Source: Chinchilla lanigera
Lineage: Eukaryota; Chordata; Mammalia; Rodentia; Chinchillidae
Assembly (NCBI RefSeq): GCF_000276665.1
Contig: NW_004955480.1
Location: 8,285,399 to 8,349,398 of the forward strand
Direction: 5' to 3'
Length of the DNA stretch: 64,000 bases
Positions 21,401 to 33,572 of this stretch are shown here, in pieces. The first letter of the stretch is position 1; each line of letters begins with the position of its first letter. The translations under genes and the position numbers were made by a program. The notes under the pieces were generated by a model. It was not told the origin of the DNA. It worked only from the letters and a program-made list of their open reading frames with translations, and did not search any database.

Positions 21401-21674
21401 GTATAACTCATACATGCAGTACTGTAATGTATAACAGAACATAAACTTACAGTACTGTACTGTACAGTACAATCAGCAAAAATTACAGTACTGTATAAAC
21501 AAAGTGTATTGTACAAAAAAAAAAAGACATTCAGGTGCTAGAAAGAAGATACAGAACTGTAGGGGGAAAAAGGCAGGTCATAAGTCTGAGCATCAAGTTG
21601 TAATTCGAAAGTCACTAAAGCAGTAGGTCGTTAAGTGAGGAATGTCTGTATTCTGATTGTAAAAGATACTAGTT

Positions 21675-21812
21675 TTTTTTTGTTTTGTTTTGTTTTCTGG
21701 TACCGGGAATCGAACTCACGACCTTGCGTTTGCCAGGTAGGCACTGTGCCTCCGAGCTAAATCCCCAGCCCCTTGTTTGTTTTTATTTATTTATTTATTT
21801 ATTTTATTGGTT
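21675..21812 (-). mobile_element. ID SINE with extra A-rich 5' sequence
   Basis: ID (-) at about 21675-21772, followed by ~40 bp of (TTTA)n-like sequence before the second target duplication. The duplication tgtaaaagatactagtt encloses both (about 21658-21674 and 21813-21829). Confidence 0.85.
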
Positions 21813-22754
21813 TGTAAAAGATACTAGTTAAGAGATCCACTGTGAGGGACATTTGTTCATGAGAGAAAACCAATGATGTGTCCAGATAGTCTTCTTTCTA
21901 AAAATTCATTTTCATAAAAGATTTAAATTGTGGTTAAAGAGTGAAATTTATCATCTTGATCATTTTTAAGAGTGGACAGCTTTTTATTAGTGCTTGAAAA
22001 GTTTAAAAAGTTAAGGTGTTAAAAAAATATAAAAATGGTATTCAATCACACAGAGGGTTCTGGGATGAGGTATGAGTCACAGGTCTCTTCAAATCACCTC
22101 AGCAGAAGCCAATAATACATGGGATTATTAAGGGAAGACCCATGGAGGAGCCAGTCCTCTAACGGTGTGAATCCTCATTACTCACAAGGTTTTCAAGACT
22201 TGTATTTAGAAACACTGGTTAAATTGGACCAAAGCGACAGACAGGATGAAAGGAAAAGCTGTCAGGTCACTGAAATTCTACTGGCAGGAAACAGGCTGAT
22301 GAAATCATTGAGACATGTGCTGTGTTGTTAAAAAGAGAAAAAAAAGGACGATTCAGAGTGGAGCTCCAGAGAGAAGACAGAAACCACACAGCAGTCGTTC
22401 CAGGCTTCAAAATGTAGTGAAGTTTGCCCAGCTGGACTTTGAAAGTGATTGGTGACTCCTTTTTGTCTTTCGTTTTCTCCTTTTGAATGAAAATTTCTAT
22501 TGTTATCCTCCACCTGTTCTGCCGTTTTGGAGTATAGGACTTGATTTCTAGCCTCCCACATCCACAGCTAAGAGAGTTTTGCTTCAAATGGAGTAAATGG
22601 AGCTAAACCTACATCTGATCTAAATGATTTATGAGCTTTGTGTCTTTTGAGCTAACGACACATAGGTGAGATCTGGGACAAGTTGATGCCAAAATGGGCT
22701 AAAAACTTTGTGGGACTTTGGGATGAGTGACTGCGTTTATCCTGTGGGATGAAT

Positions 22755-22910
22755 TTTTGGGGAGCCAGAGGGTTGACTAGGACAGGATGAATAATCCCCC
22801 ACCCCAACATGTCTACATCCTAATCCTTGAGACCTGTAAATATACGAAAATGGTAAGATTCTGCTGAAGCAACATAGATACAGGCTGAAAATCTCCGGGC
22901 TGGACACAAT
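22755..22910 (+). repeat. MaLR/MLT1-like LTR fragment
   Basis: gaataatcccccaccccaac, then atgtctacatcctaatcctt and gagacctgtaaatat, the wording of MLT1-type LTRs. Confidence 0.45.
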
Positions 22911-23106
22911 TTGTTACTCACAGCAAAAATAGCAGCGAGCAGCAGTGTCACTTCTCCGGTGCTCTGCCCCCAGGTGACTGAAGGGTCAGATGTCCCTCAC
23001 ACGCACACACAAACCACCGCACTCCAACCCCACGTGCAGCTGGTTGTACCTTGGAAAATGAGCCCCAATTTTTAAGGGACTGGGTTTTTCTTTTTCTTTT
23101 TCTTCT

Positions 23107-23223
23107 TTTGAGGCAGGATCTCACTCTGTTTCCCAGGCTGGCCTCAAACTGTCTGTGATCCGCCTACCTCAGCCTCCCAAGTGTGAGTGCTGGGATTACA
23201 GGCATGTGCCACCACACCTGGCT
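23107..23223 (-). mobile_element. B1 SINE, diverged
   Basis: ttgaggcaggatctcactct to caccacacctggct, with small internal losses. Confidence 0.85.
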
Positions 23224-23507
23224 GATCCTTTTTTTAAATAAAATGATTACAAATTATATACTGTGGAGAAAACATAACACTTAATTTACCTTAATGTGAT
23301 TAAGACCTTTTAGGAAAGTAAGACTTCTTAGGAAACTAACATTTAATTTAGCCCTAAGAACCTAAGAGGGTAGACAGAGTCTTTTAAAACTTAACTCAGA
23401 TCACACTTCTCCTCTGTTTAAACCCTTAAAAAGCCAAAGGTCCTCTAGTGGTCTACAAAGCCTTTCATGATTTGGTCCAATACTTCTCTCAACTCCCTTA
23501 CTACTGT

Positions 23508-23622
23508 TTATTTTTGAGGGAGGATCTTGCTATGTCATTCAGCCAGGCCTCAAATTCACGGCAACTCTCCTGTCTCAGTCTCCTGAGTGCTGGGATTACA
23601 GGCATGTGTCACCACGCCTGGC
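23508..23622 (-). mobile_element. B1 SINE, diverged
   Basis: ttgagggaggatcttgctat to gtcaccacgcctggc. Confidence 0.85.
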
Positions 23623-23663
23623 ACTATTGTTTTCATAGTACTTATTTTCTTCTGAAGATTTTA

Positions 23664-23771
23664 TTTTTTATTTATTTTTTTTTTTGGTTTTTCTCTGGTA
23701 CCGGGAACCGAACTCACGACCTTGCGCTTGCCAGGCAGGCGCTTTTGCCGCTGAGCTAAATCCCCAGCCCC
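23664..23771 (-). mobile_element. ID SINE
   Basis: Full ID (-). The duplication ctgaagatttta lies at 23652-23663 and 23772-23783. Confidence 0.94.
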
Positions 23772-24007
23772 CTGAAGATTTTAAATAATAGATAAAACAA
23801 TTATTGTTTTATTATGTCTATCTCCTTACCAAGACAAACTCCACCGCAAGTGTTTGTTCTATTCACTTTTGTATCTCAAATATCTCGAATTCCGGACCTC
23901 CAAAAACACATTTTGTTCAATGAACATAAAATCATTCAATTTTATTAATATTTAATTATAACAAAGGTATTATGTACAACATGCACAATGTTATATTAAA
24001 TGGTTTG

Positions 24008-24254
24008 AGGGCCAGGGATATAGCTCAGCAGCATAAGCGCCTGCCTCGCAAGTGCAAGGTCCCAAGTTCAATTCCCGGTACCAAAAAAAGCAAAGCCGGT
24101 CGTGGTGGCACACACCTGTAATCCCAGCACTCGGAAGGCTAAGGCAGGAGGATAGTCGCAAGTTCGATACCAGCCTGGGCTACAAAGTGAGCTCAAGGCG
24201 CACCTGAACTGCATAGCAAGCCCCTGTCTCAGGAAGGCAAAAAAAAAAAAAAAA
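24008..24254 (+). mobile_element. ID SINE followed directly by B1 SINE
   Basis: ID at about 24008-24090, then a 4 bp gap and a B1 at 24095-24240 with an A-tail, in the same orientation. No duplication separates the two clearly, so this could be a composite or two insertions. Confidence 0.88.
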
Positions 24255-24568
24255 GATTGAAATATAGCAGAAAATATTTTAAAGTAACATTACAAAATAA
24301 TACAGAAGTAAAAGCTAGGGAAGAATTTATTATGTGGAGTGTGCTTGCCGGTTCATAAATTCATTCCACTCTGGAACACAAGATAACGCTACTCACATAT
24401 CTGCTGCACCATTTAATCCATTTCTTTCCTTTAATTTTAATTGGGTTAAGATAGGAAACCACCCTATCCCCTGCCAAAAAAAAAGTTAGAAAACCCCAGC
24501 TCACACAAACTAGTTGCTGTGAATGGCCAAGATACTCTTTGTATGTAGCAAAAAAAAGTCTTCCTCTA

Positions 24569-24966
<398 letters not shown>

Positions 24967-25188
24967 TCAATATGTTGCAAAAATCTTCAAAACATGTAGC
25001 AGGTAGGTGGATTACTTTTAAGCCTTGCTTGCCATACCAACATTTTTGGAATGCTTGGACATGTTCAATGTAGAATGTTACTGTTCTTCCCCTGTAGTTT
25101 TCAACTCAGCTCATTAAGAATGCCAAAACATCAGTTAAATATACCAATTTCATCACCCAATTAACATCTTTAAAAAGATTTTTTTCTA

Positions 25189-25296
<108 letters not shown>

Positions 25297-25299
25297 TCA

Positions 25300-25440
<141 letters not shown>

Positions 25441-25613
25441 TTAGCAATTTAATTACTCTGCTGTTTTGCAGTGATCCTTGCTGTTCCATCACTTGTAAAT
25501 TACAAGTTTTTCACTTTAGTTTATGTTGACCAACAATATCCTTTTCTAATTCTGTAAAAATATCTACTCGGCTTAGATGTGAGGTTAAATTTTAAAAACC
25601 CTCCATAAAATCA

Positions 25614-25754
<141 letters not shown>

Positions 25755-26067
25755 TTAGAGATACTGTATTATTACTAGGTATAGCTTTTAACTGATCAGG
25801 TGACTTACCATCAAAAATTATATACATCTTATCCAAACTTGCTAGATGAACTTTTTTAGCAGCTGTGTGAGCTACACTGTCTTTTGTCACAGGATATACA
25901 ACTAAATATGATAGCATTAAGGATTTTTACTAACATTACTAGAACAACTAATAAACTGTGTTGATGACTGTACTTTCTTTGTTTGAAAATACTCAAAAAG
26001 GAGTATCAGTAAGGTCAGCATGCTGAGTTTCTCAGTGCCTTTTTAATTTTGAAGGTTTTAAGCTTTT

Positions 26068-26211
26068 TTCATGTCTTTTTGAGACAGAGTCTCGCTATGC
26101 CATTTAGGCTGGCCTGCTCTTGTAGTGCAGGCTGGTCTCAAACTTGCAACGATCCTCCTGCCTCAGCCTCCCAAGTGCTGGGATCACAGACATGCACTAC
26201 CATACCCAGCT
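26068..26211 (-). mobile_element. B1 SINE in FAM200B pseudogene
   Basis: Full B1 in the zinc-finger region. The duplication ggttttaagcttt lies at about 26054-26067 and 26212-26224. Confidence 0.95.
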
Positions 26212-26567
26212 GGTTTTAAGCTTTCATTTGCAAGAACAGTATTACAAATCACACACTGAGGTCTATCATTTTCAAACCATTTTTCACATTTGATAAAAAC
26301 ATATTTTAAGTAACCGTCATTACAACACCTTGCACTCAACTTTTTTCTTTTTGAAATGTGGCTCAAATGATGCTGATGTTGGAAGACTGGAGTTAATATT
26401 TTTCTCAATACCGTCAACACTCAAACTTTTGGATCCAATAGTTGAACATATTTCTGTATATTTCATTTCACTACTCCTTTCTCTTAATTTACAAATGATC
26501 CATTTTAACAGTTATTCATTCCTGTTTGAGTAAATGACTGCCACTAACACAGAGAGGGGAGGAGGGG

Positions 26568-26669
26568 GGCTGGGGATTTAGCTCAGCGGCACAGCGCCTG
26601 CCTGGCAAGCACAAGGTCGTAAGTTCGATTCCTGGTACCGGAGAAAAATCAAAAACCAAAAAAAAACAG
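26568..26669 (+). mobile_element. ID SINE
   Basis: Full ID with A-tail. The duplication aggggaggagggg is seen on both sides, about 26555-26567 and 26672-26684. Confidence 0.93.
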
Positions 26670-26689
26670 AAAGGGGAGGAGGGGCAGTC

Positions 26690-27215
26690 TAGATAACATC
26701 TCCAAAAATGTACTCAAACTTTGCAAATGAATCTCCATTGACTATCTCAGACTTCATAACTAATTGCAACTCATTATAATACAAACCTATATTGTACATT
26801 AACTTTGCTAACATGAAAAATAAATGACATCAATAGGCAAATAATTGAAGACCATTTGTTAGCCAATATGCATTTTATTCACCACATCCCTTTCAACAGA
26901 ATACTTTTCTTGTATGTTGAAATAAACCTCAATAGTTCGTAAAATATGCAAAATTCAGCCAAAGGATCTATGTGAAACATTCTGATATTGTATACTTTAG
27001 TTTTGTAAAACTAGAGACTCACATAACTGATTTCATGACTAATTAATGGATCACGCACATAGTGTAAAAAAACATTTTTTTTTTGACTTGAGTATATCTG
27101 CTTGATATACTCAGAAAGAAAGAAACCAGCTGATCTGCTAAACACTGTTCACTTGAATAGGAACCTCTTAAAGTAGCAGGAATACATTGTAGACTTTCAT
27201 TTCTGATACTTTTTG
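26690..27215. other. AT-rich unique sequence upstream of FAM200B
   Basis: No recognised feature. Probably part of the FAM200B 5' intron if transcription started at the 32.6-33.2 kb promoter. Confidence 0.4.
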
Positions 27216-27228
27216 ATGGGAAGAGCTT

Positions 27229-27379
27229 TTGTTTTTGTCTTTTTGAAACAGTCTTGCTATGTAGTTCAGGCTGGCCTTGAGCTCACTTTGTAGCCCAAGC
27301 TGGTCTCAAACTCACAATGATCCTCCTGCCTCAGCCTCCTGAGTGTTGGGATTCCAGGCACGCACCACCACGCCCAGCC
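27229..27379 (-). mobile_element. B1 SINE
   Basis: Full B1 (-) with flanking atgggaagag copies (about 27217 and 27381). Confidence 0.93.
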
Positions 27380-27389
27380 TATGGGAAGA

Positions 27390-29850
27390 GTTTTTAAGAG
27401 TGCCAATTATGGCCACATCTACTGAAGAGCCAATGAGATTATTCCATGGCTAGGCCAATTATCAGGTTGGAATTGATGGCAAATTTTTACAAAACTTTCT
27501 TAATGCATTCTTGACCTGGAAATAAGACCAGAGACATGACATTAAACATCACAATACAAAGTAGTAGTATCACTAGCTATGAGGATCTTTATAATATCTA
27601 ATTTCATGGGGGGCAGACCAAAGGCCTACAGCTTTCTAACCACTATTTTGCAGGCATATCCAGCTAGCAGCCCCACATCAGAAACACCTACATGATTTAA
27701 GTCTATTTCTATAAGACAAATCACCTCAATCAAGATGGGTAAATAGAAAAATTATGTCATTAAAACCTGGAAGTCAGCATCAAGAGCTGCAAAGGGTATT
27801 AGCAAAGCTCAATACAGCAAGTCATGGAGGAATGTAGCTTACTCCCTACATACACTTCCTTAGTTTGGCCATGCCTCTTGTCAGGTGTGTTGTAGAAGTA
27901 CTTACGTACCGCTCTCCTTGATCACAGTGTTTTGAGAGCTCATTACTACCATAAGTGTTTCATCCCTTCTTTATACATCTACCCATCAAGTTACCTCACT
28001 TGGGGACAGGCAGTTATTAGGATTTAACACATCTTAACTATGTAATACTTTTATTAGGACTCTTTGTTTTTTCCATTTTCTGTATTCTTGATGCTCTAGA
28101 ATGAGTGGGGCCTTGTGGATTGGGGGAAGTACCACCTCTCCAAGGGCTGGTTAACTCCTATGCAAACTGATCAACCCAGAACTCCCTCTCTATACCTACC
28201 TTTGGGCTCCGACACCCCAGGGCAATATTTCCCTGACCTAATCATCTCAGGGTCAGGAACTAGGTAACTAAGGATAGCCCCTTATGCCCCAATCCAGCTA
28301 AAATGATTCAAACTACCTAATCCTAAACCTGCTTAAGCCTTCTTAACCTGCTCTGCCCTTTTCTTTCCAGAACTAAATAATGCTTCCCTCCAGGGACCAT
28401 TGTGCTTCCTCTATTTACTTAATGATCCTCATGTTTCCTGGTGTGGTGCCTCTGCACGGCATAGGTGCTGTGCCATTATTTCTATGGAACTAAGAATACA
28501 AAAATGTATTCCTTCATGACAGTCATTTTCATCTCTACAGAATCTTCTCTACCTGACTGAACCAAATCCTAGGTGTATTTTAAAACACTGTTAAAAAAAA
28601 AAATAATAAAATAAAAATAAAACACTGTTAGTCCTTACTGCTCTGATTATCAAGTTGTACAGCTTGGCCCTAACTTTCTTTTCCCCATACTGTTTATTAT
28701 TTTTTACCATAAATTTTGTAGACCATAAAGTTTTCCATAATGTTAAATACTTTAACTGTGTTTAAGCAGATGGAGATCTTAGTGTATATGGTACCTGGCC
28801 ATATACTGAAAGGTATAAATAGGGGCTGGAATTCAGGATGTGGTAGACGCCACCTTTGACTTAATCTTGATTAGATGTTTACAAGATGGCATGTTCCAAA
28901 TACTTAATCTTGGTCTGAGAAGCAAAGCTTTTCTTTGGAAGTTTTATGTCTTCTACCTGCCAAGAAACACCAGAAAGGCTAGAATTTATTTATGGCAGAT
29001 GCCTCTTCAATGACGGAGCCTAGTATGTGTCATCAATATCTTAGAGCAGAACTGTACGAGAAAGCAACCACATCCAGAGCTTTCTAAAGAAAAGTTTGAA
29101 GGCAATCCTCACATCCTTGGGACAGTACAACTCAGATATATAACAAATGTTAATAACTGAATTATTGAATCTCTGCCTTTCATAAATTAAAGTTCCTTTA
29201 AGATACTCAAGTAGTAATTCTTCCCTTTACCAAGTAATCTCACACCACTACAGTTCTGTCTTTCTGCCACCTTTCTCTCCCTACATGTTTTACTGATATT
29301 TACCTCACACAGCTAAAGATAAACAGTGTTAAATAAAATATGCAATAATCTTTTGTTTGCCCTCTTTCTTTACTTATGTCTCTGACAGGAGCCTTAAAAG
29401 AAAGCCAAAGAAGTCTGAGGAGTAAGTTCAAACCTAAGACTCTGGCAGAACTATAAATTCTGGACTTTAATTTAAACAAAGATATGTTCAGTTAGAACTC
29501 AGTATAAGTCAGAGTATACACATACTAGAATGCAAGCAAGTACACAGTATGGTTCCGTAACCCAGATAGGTTCTGCTAGGCCAGGTCCCTTCTGGCCAAA
29601 ACTTTACAACCTTATAAATATGTGCCCTGATGCTTAAGATCTGTGTACAGAGGTTGGCAGTTGTGTATGTATGACCACATTTCAGAGGGAGAAGGCTCTT
29701 TCTTCAGCTATCCCCGGGCTTAACCACCCTTTAGGAGAGAATTCCAACTAAGGTTACCAAATACTTGTAGTTGAAAGTTTCTCACATAGGAAGGTACATT
29801 AACATGCTTAAGGTTAATGATTTTCCACTAGTGAATCTTTTTATCTACCT
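27390..29850. other. SINE-free, mostly unique sequence
   Basis: Almost 2.5 kb with no B1 or ID, unusual for this window. At 28120-28480 there is C/T-rich sequence with a LTR-like look (splice-like and AATAA motifs) but no ends. A tail-only insertion lies at 28594-28617. Confidence 0.45.
28594..28617 (+). mobile_element. tail-only retroinsertion
   Basis: 24 bp of A-rich sequence between perfect copies of taaaacactgtta at 28581-28593 and 28618-28630. Confidence 0.78.
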
Positions 29851-29895
29851 GATTCTCAAATAGTGCTTGCACACGGTAGGTACTCAATGAATGTA
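29850..29895 (+). repeat. L2 3'-end fragment
   Basis: aatagtgcttgcacacggta-ggtactcaatgaatgt follows the L2 3' terminal pattern. Confidence 0.5.
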
Positions 29896-30064
29896 TTTGC
29901 AAAAAATAAGAAAATCAGTGAGACCTATAGTACCGCATGTATAATACACATTTTAACAGTGATTACTATAAAAAGTTTGGCTATGAAATACTCCTCAAAG
30001 GACTGTATATCAGACTTGTCCCTACTGCAACAATGTTCACAAATGGGGCTTCTGGGACGTGATT

Positions 30065-30410
30065 TGATCACAGGGGTTCTGATATCATCAATGGATTAAT
30101 CCACTGCTGAACTCAAAATTGGAGAGATTATTGAAATGTGGTACAACTGTAGAAGGTGGGGCCTAGTTGGAATTAGGTCACTGGCAGCACTACTTAGAAT
30201 ATATCTTGCCTTCTGACCCACCCCTCATATCTTGCCTGCCATGCCCTTCTGCCATGATGTTTCTGCCTTACCACAGGCCTACAGCAATGAAGCCAGCCAA
30301 CCATGGACTGAAACTTCTGAAACCATGAATCTAAATAAATCTTTCCTCATTTAAGTTATAATTCTTACGTATTTTGTCACTGCAACAGAAAACTAATACA
30401 ACCAGAGAAA
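30065..30410 (+). repeat. MaLR-like LTR relic
   Basis: gaaggtggggcctagttgg, then catggactgaaacttctgaa, aataaatctttcctcattta and ctgcaacagaaaactaatac, the layout of MaLR-type LTR ends. The same family recurs inverted at 56705-56990. Confidence 0.55.
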
Positions 30411-30474
30411 AGTATGTTACAAGACTATATTTCTACAACTTGGTAATATGTAAGACAGAGACTTACATATCTCT

Positions 30475-30570
30475 ATTTCCTTTTTTCTTTTTCCTGGTAC
30501 CGGGAATCGAACTCACGATCTTGTGCTTGCCAGGCAGGCGCTGTGCCACTGAGCTAAATTCCCAGCCCTG
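30475..30570 (-). mobile_element. ID SINE
   Basis: Full ID (-). The duplication agacttacatatctct lies at about 30459-30474 and 30571-30586. Confidence 0.95.
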
Positions 30571-30954
30571 AGACTTACATATCTCTAAAATAGGATCATA
30601 ATACACAGCCTCTTTCAAAATAAACTCCTTATAAGATTAAAGAAACATTGGTCTTACAGAAACATATATATAAAATATATTTACATTTATCATATGAAGC
30701 TTATGAAAACAAACATATGCAAAAACCAGTATCTCATTTATATTTCCATATGTATGGGCTTTTTACTCATTTAGACAGAAGCAACTGTCTTGTAACACAT
30801 TTTATTCTTTCATGTTTTTACTATTTTCATTTCAACTCAATTCCCCTTGACAGTTTATAATTGATTATGCTTCAATTACTGTTATACTTTAAAAATATTC
30901 TTGTAAGGCTTAATATCCTGCTTAAATCAGAATTCACCTACAAATAATTGATGG

Positions 30955-31355
30955 TATACGTATGGCTTGTGTCTAGATGTCCCCCCAAAGCCTCATGCAC
31001 TCATATGTGTGGCTTTTTCAGAGGTGGCTGGATATAGGGTGTGTGATGCTAGGATTAAGAGTGTGTGACTACTAAATCAGTCCACTGATTGGTCTGGCAC
31101 CACCCTAACTCCAGTAGTCTACATAAAATATAAAACAGGCAGAAAGATGCTGTTAAGGTCCCTTGCATGCTTGCTTCTGCTGTCTTCTGCCTGCCATGAA
31201 GTGCTTTTCCTCTACACTGTCTCTCTGCCAAGCCACCCTGCATGGGAGCCAGCTAATTATGGACTGAAACCTCGACAAACTGAACTAAATAAACCTTTCC
31301 CCCTTTAACTTCGAATGCTGGGTATTTTATCTCAGTAATGAGAAAAGTAACCAAG
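30955..31355 (+). repeat. MaLR-like LTR relic
   Basis: gtctagatgtccccccaaag, then ggactgaaacctcgacaaac, aataaacctttccccctt and gagaaaagtaaccaag. It parallels 30065-30410 and 60480-60975. Confidence 0.55.
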
Positions 31356-31359
31356 AAAT

Positions 31360-32575
31360 ACATTAAAGTAAGGATCTCATAAATGTTGTATAAATGCATG
31401 AAAATGTCATTTTTTAATTATAAATGGATGCAAGGTACTATCTAAGTGGTAGGCAGAAACAGAAAATGTGGCAAGTTTGAGCAAAGAAAGTATGAAATAA
31501 CAGGAAAGTTTAACATTGAGTGGACTAGGAAAATGTCTTATGATTTTAAGTGAATCTGCACGGCTGCCTTAAATGCCTAATGTAATGACAATTACTGTTG
31601 TAATGCTTAATAAGTAGTCTCTAATTCCCTGAGACTAATCTTGCACATGCTAAAATGTAGCTCCAAGCACTATAAATATTATCTAAGAATATCATCAAAA
31701 AATGTGATCAGTTTCCTCATAATTCAAAACCTTCTAACAGAGCTGAGCTAGTGGAAATGCCTCAGGATAACATCTTTTCAAACTAAGCCTTGTCCTTCCA
31801 GGTTTCTCTTTTATCACACTATCTCCATATATTCTATATTTTTAGCTCTAAAACTGTGGAACTTTCTGAAACATTTTATGTCTCCTCTGTTTTTGTTCTG
31901 ACTACTATTTCTTTTGGCCAAAACACTTTTCCTGCCTTCTCAGACATTTGAAATCCTCTTCATTTAGTATGATTTAGCTCAAATGCTATACCACTCATCT
32001 AATCACCTAACAGTTAAGTACACCTCAACACTGGGGATACAAAACAAGACAGATGTTTATATAATAACATAAAAGAATACCTGTTCAGCTATTATGATGA
32101 ATGAAGCAGAGCTATATAACAGTATCATAAAATAACATTAAGTAAACAAGGGAGCTGCAAACAATATATACTACTGATTGCTAAAATTATGCAAAACAGC
32201 ATTGGCCAGTAATTAAAAATTAAAACATGGAGGTGCTTTGGGAGAGTGGTTACCATGGGCAAAAGGCTCGGAGGGAACAGAATAGAATGGGGCAGAGCTG
32301 ACAAAGACGTTCAATTACTTATATAATCATTTATTTCTCCACTTAGGTGGGAAGTACACGAAACTTCATCCTTTTTTTCTAAAAGTGTACTTTTAAAAAG
32401 CATTTATAAGTGTCTGTGCTTTCCCGAAGGCAGTGAAAACCTGTCACAAAACTATGAATTTAAAATTGCTTCCATCTCTTTACTCCCCTTTGTCTCCCGT
32501 ATTGCAGTACCCACACATTACTGCAGGAGGCCTTAAAGGTAGGAATCCAGGTACCTGTTTTAGGTCTATGACAAG
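31360..32575. other. unique AT-rich sequence before the CpG promoter
   Basis: No SINE. A possible L2-like stretch lies near 31940-32010 (ctcaaatgctataccactc). Otherwise nothing recognised. Confidence 0.4.
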
Positions 32576-32579
32576 GTGA

Positions 32580-33200
32580 TCCTCTTACCCGGAGATTACC
32601 GTCCTCCCTTCCTAAAGGATTGCAACCAGGGATTCACGGAACCGACCGCTCAGGCGATCACAGACAATCTCCCCTCATCTCCCCACAGCTGCCGCCATCC
32701 TCCACCGTGACTTCAATTCGTCCCTTCAGCAAAACCAGAACGTGTATACCCACAATGAACCCTGGAATGTCCCGCCTTAGCGAACTCCGGCGCACTCCCG
32801 CCAGGGTCGAGCCTTTCTCCTAGTCCAACTCCACTTCCGGCTTAACCTGAGAAAACCCCATCTCCATCCGGAAAAACACTGTAGTGGCATTCTACGCATG
32901 CGCGAACCTGGGGCCGTAGGCAGTAGGCGGAGATGCTTTTAAACTCTTCCTTCCACAAAGTTCTCGCGGCATTTCCTAATCTCGCAGGATTTGCTTCAAC
33001 AAATTGGCGGTAACCGTCTTTGGTCGGAAGTCGGCTTGCCACAAAGTGGTGAAGTCGGCTTGCGACAAAGAGAGAAGAGGCCGCTGAGGGAAGAAGCCCT
33101 GTGTGGGGCGCGGTCATCCTGGACGCCAACCTTCCCGCAGAGACTGCCCGCTCCCAAGCGCTGCTCAGCCTGTGGGAGAGATGTGTAACGGCGTTTGCCA
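32580..33200. promoter_or_regulatory. CpG-rich bidirectional promoter, probably FAM200B (-) / FBXL5 long transcript (+)
   Basis: An isolated CpG-rich, TATA-less segment in AT-rich DNA. It has ETS-type motifs (CACTTCCGG near 32834, CATCCGGAA near 32868), an NRF1-like GCATGCGCG near 32897 and TCTCGCG near 32964, the usual set for housekeeping bidirectional promoters. In human, FAM200B and the long FBXL5 transcript diverge from such a region between BST1 and FBXL5, and the spacing here fits. Gene assignment is inferred from synteny. No spliced exon was resolved. Confidence 0.6.
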
Positions 33201-33572
33201 TGTTTACTTAGAGTGCTGGATCATCTTTAAAAGTCATTCTAGTCCTGTGTGTCTCTTTCGGTTGGCAGTACGTCATTGCAAATAAGTGCATCAGTGTTTT
33301 ACAAACCAGACATTTCTGTTGATTTAAGATCTCGTTATAATTTTTAAAAATAGACCCGAAAAAATTAAGTATAGAAGTTGAATTCAACTCTGAGACTTTC
33401 TGCGACTTTGTCCACATTTTTTTTTCCTCAAGCAGCAAATTTCATTACTTGGGAAATTAATTACACAGATTTTTAAATTTTGTTCTGCCTCTCTAGGCTG
33501 CATTTGGTTAAGAGGCCTTTCTGTTGCTCTATGTAGGACAATAGGGTAACTGAGGTCGACAGCAATTGTATA

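Larger units (their letters stand above)
21012..21648 (+). mobile_element. Tigger-like (pogo) non-autonomous DNA transposon, disrupted
   Basis: The left end caggtacacctcagttaaag and right end (reverse complement cagacattcctcacttaacg) form imperfect inverted repeats flanked by TA at 21010-21011 and 21649-21650. The interior has the palindromic tacagtactgtactgtac segment near 21450. An ID (21118-21214) and a B1 fragment (21320-21400) interrupt it. Confidence 0.7.
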
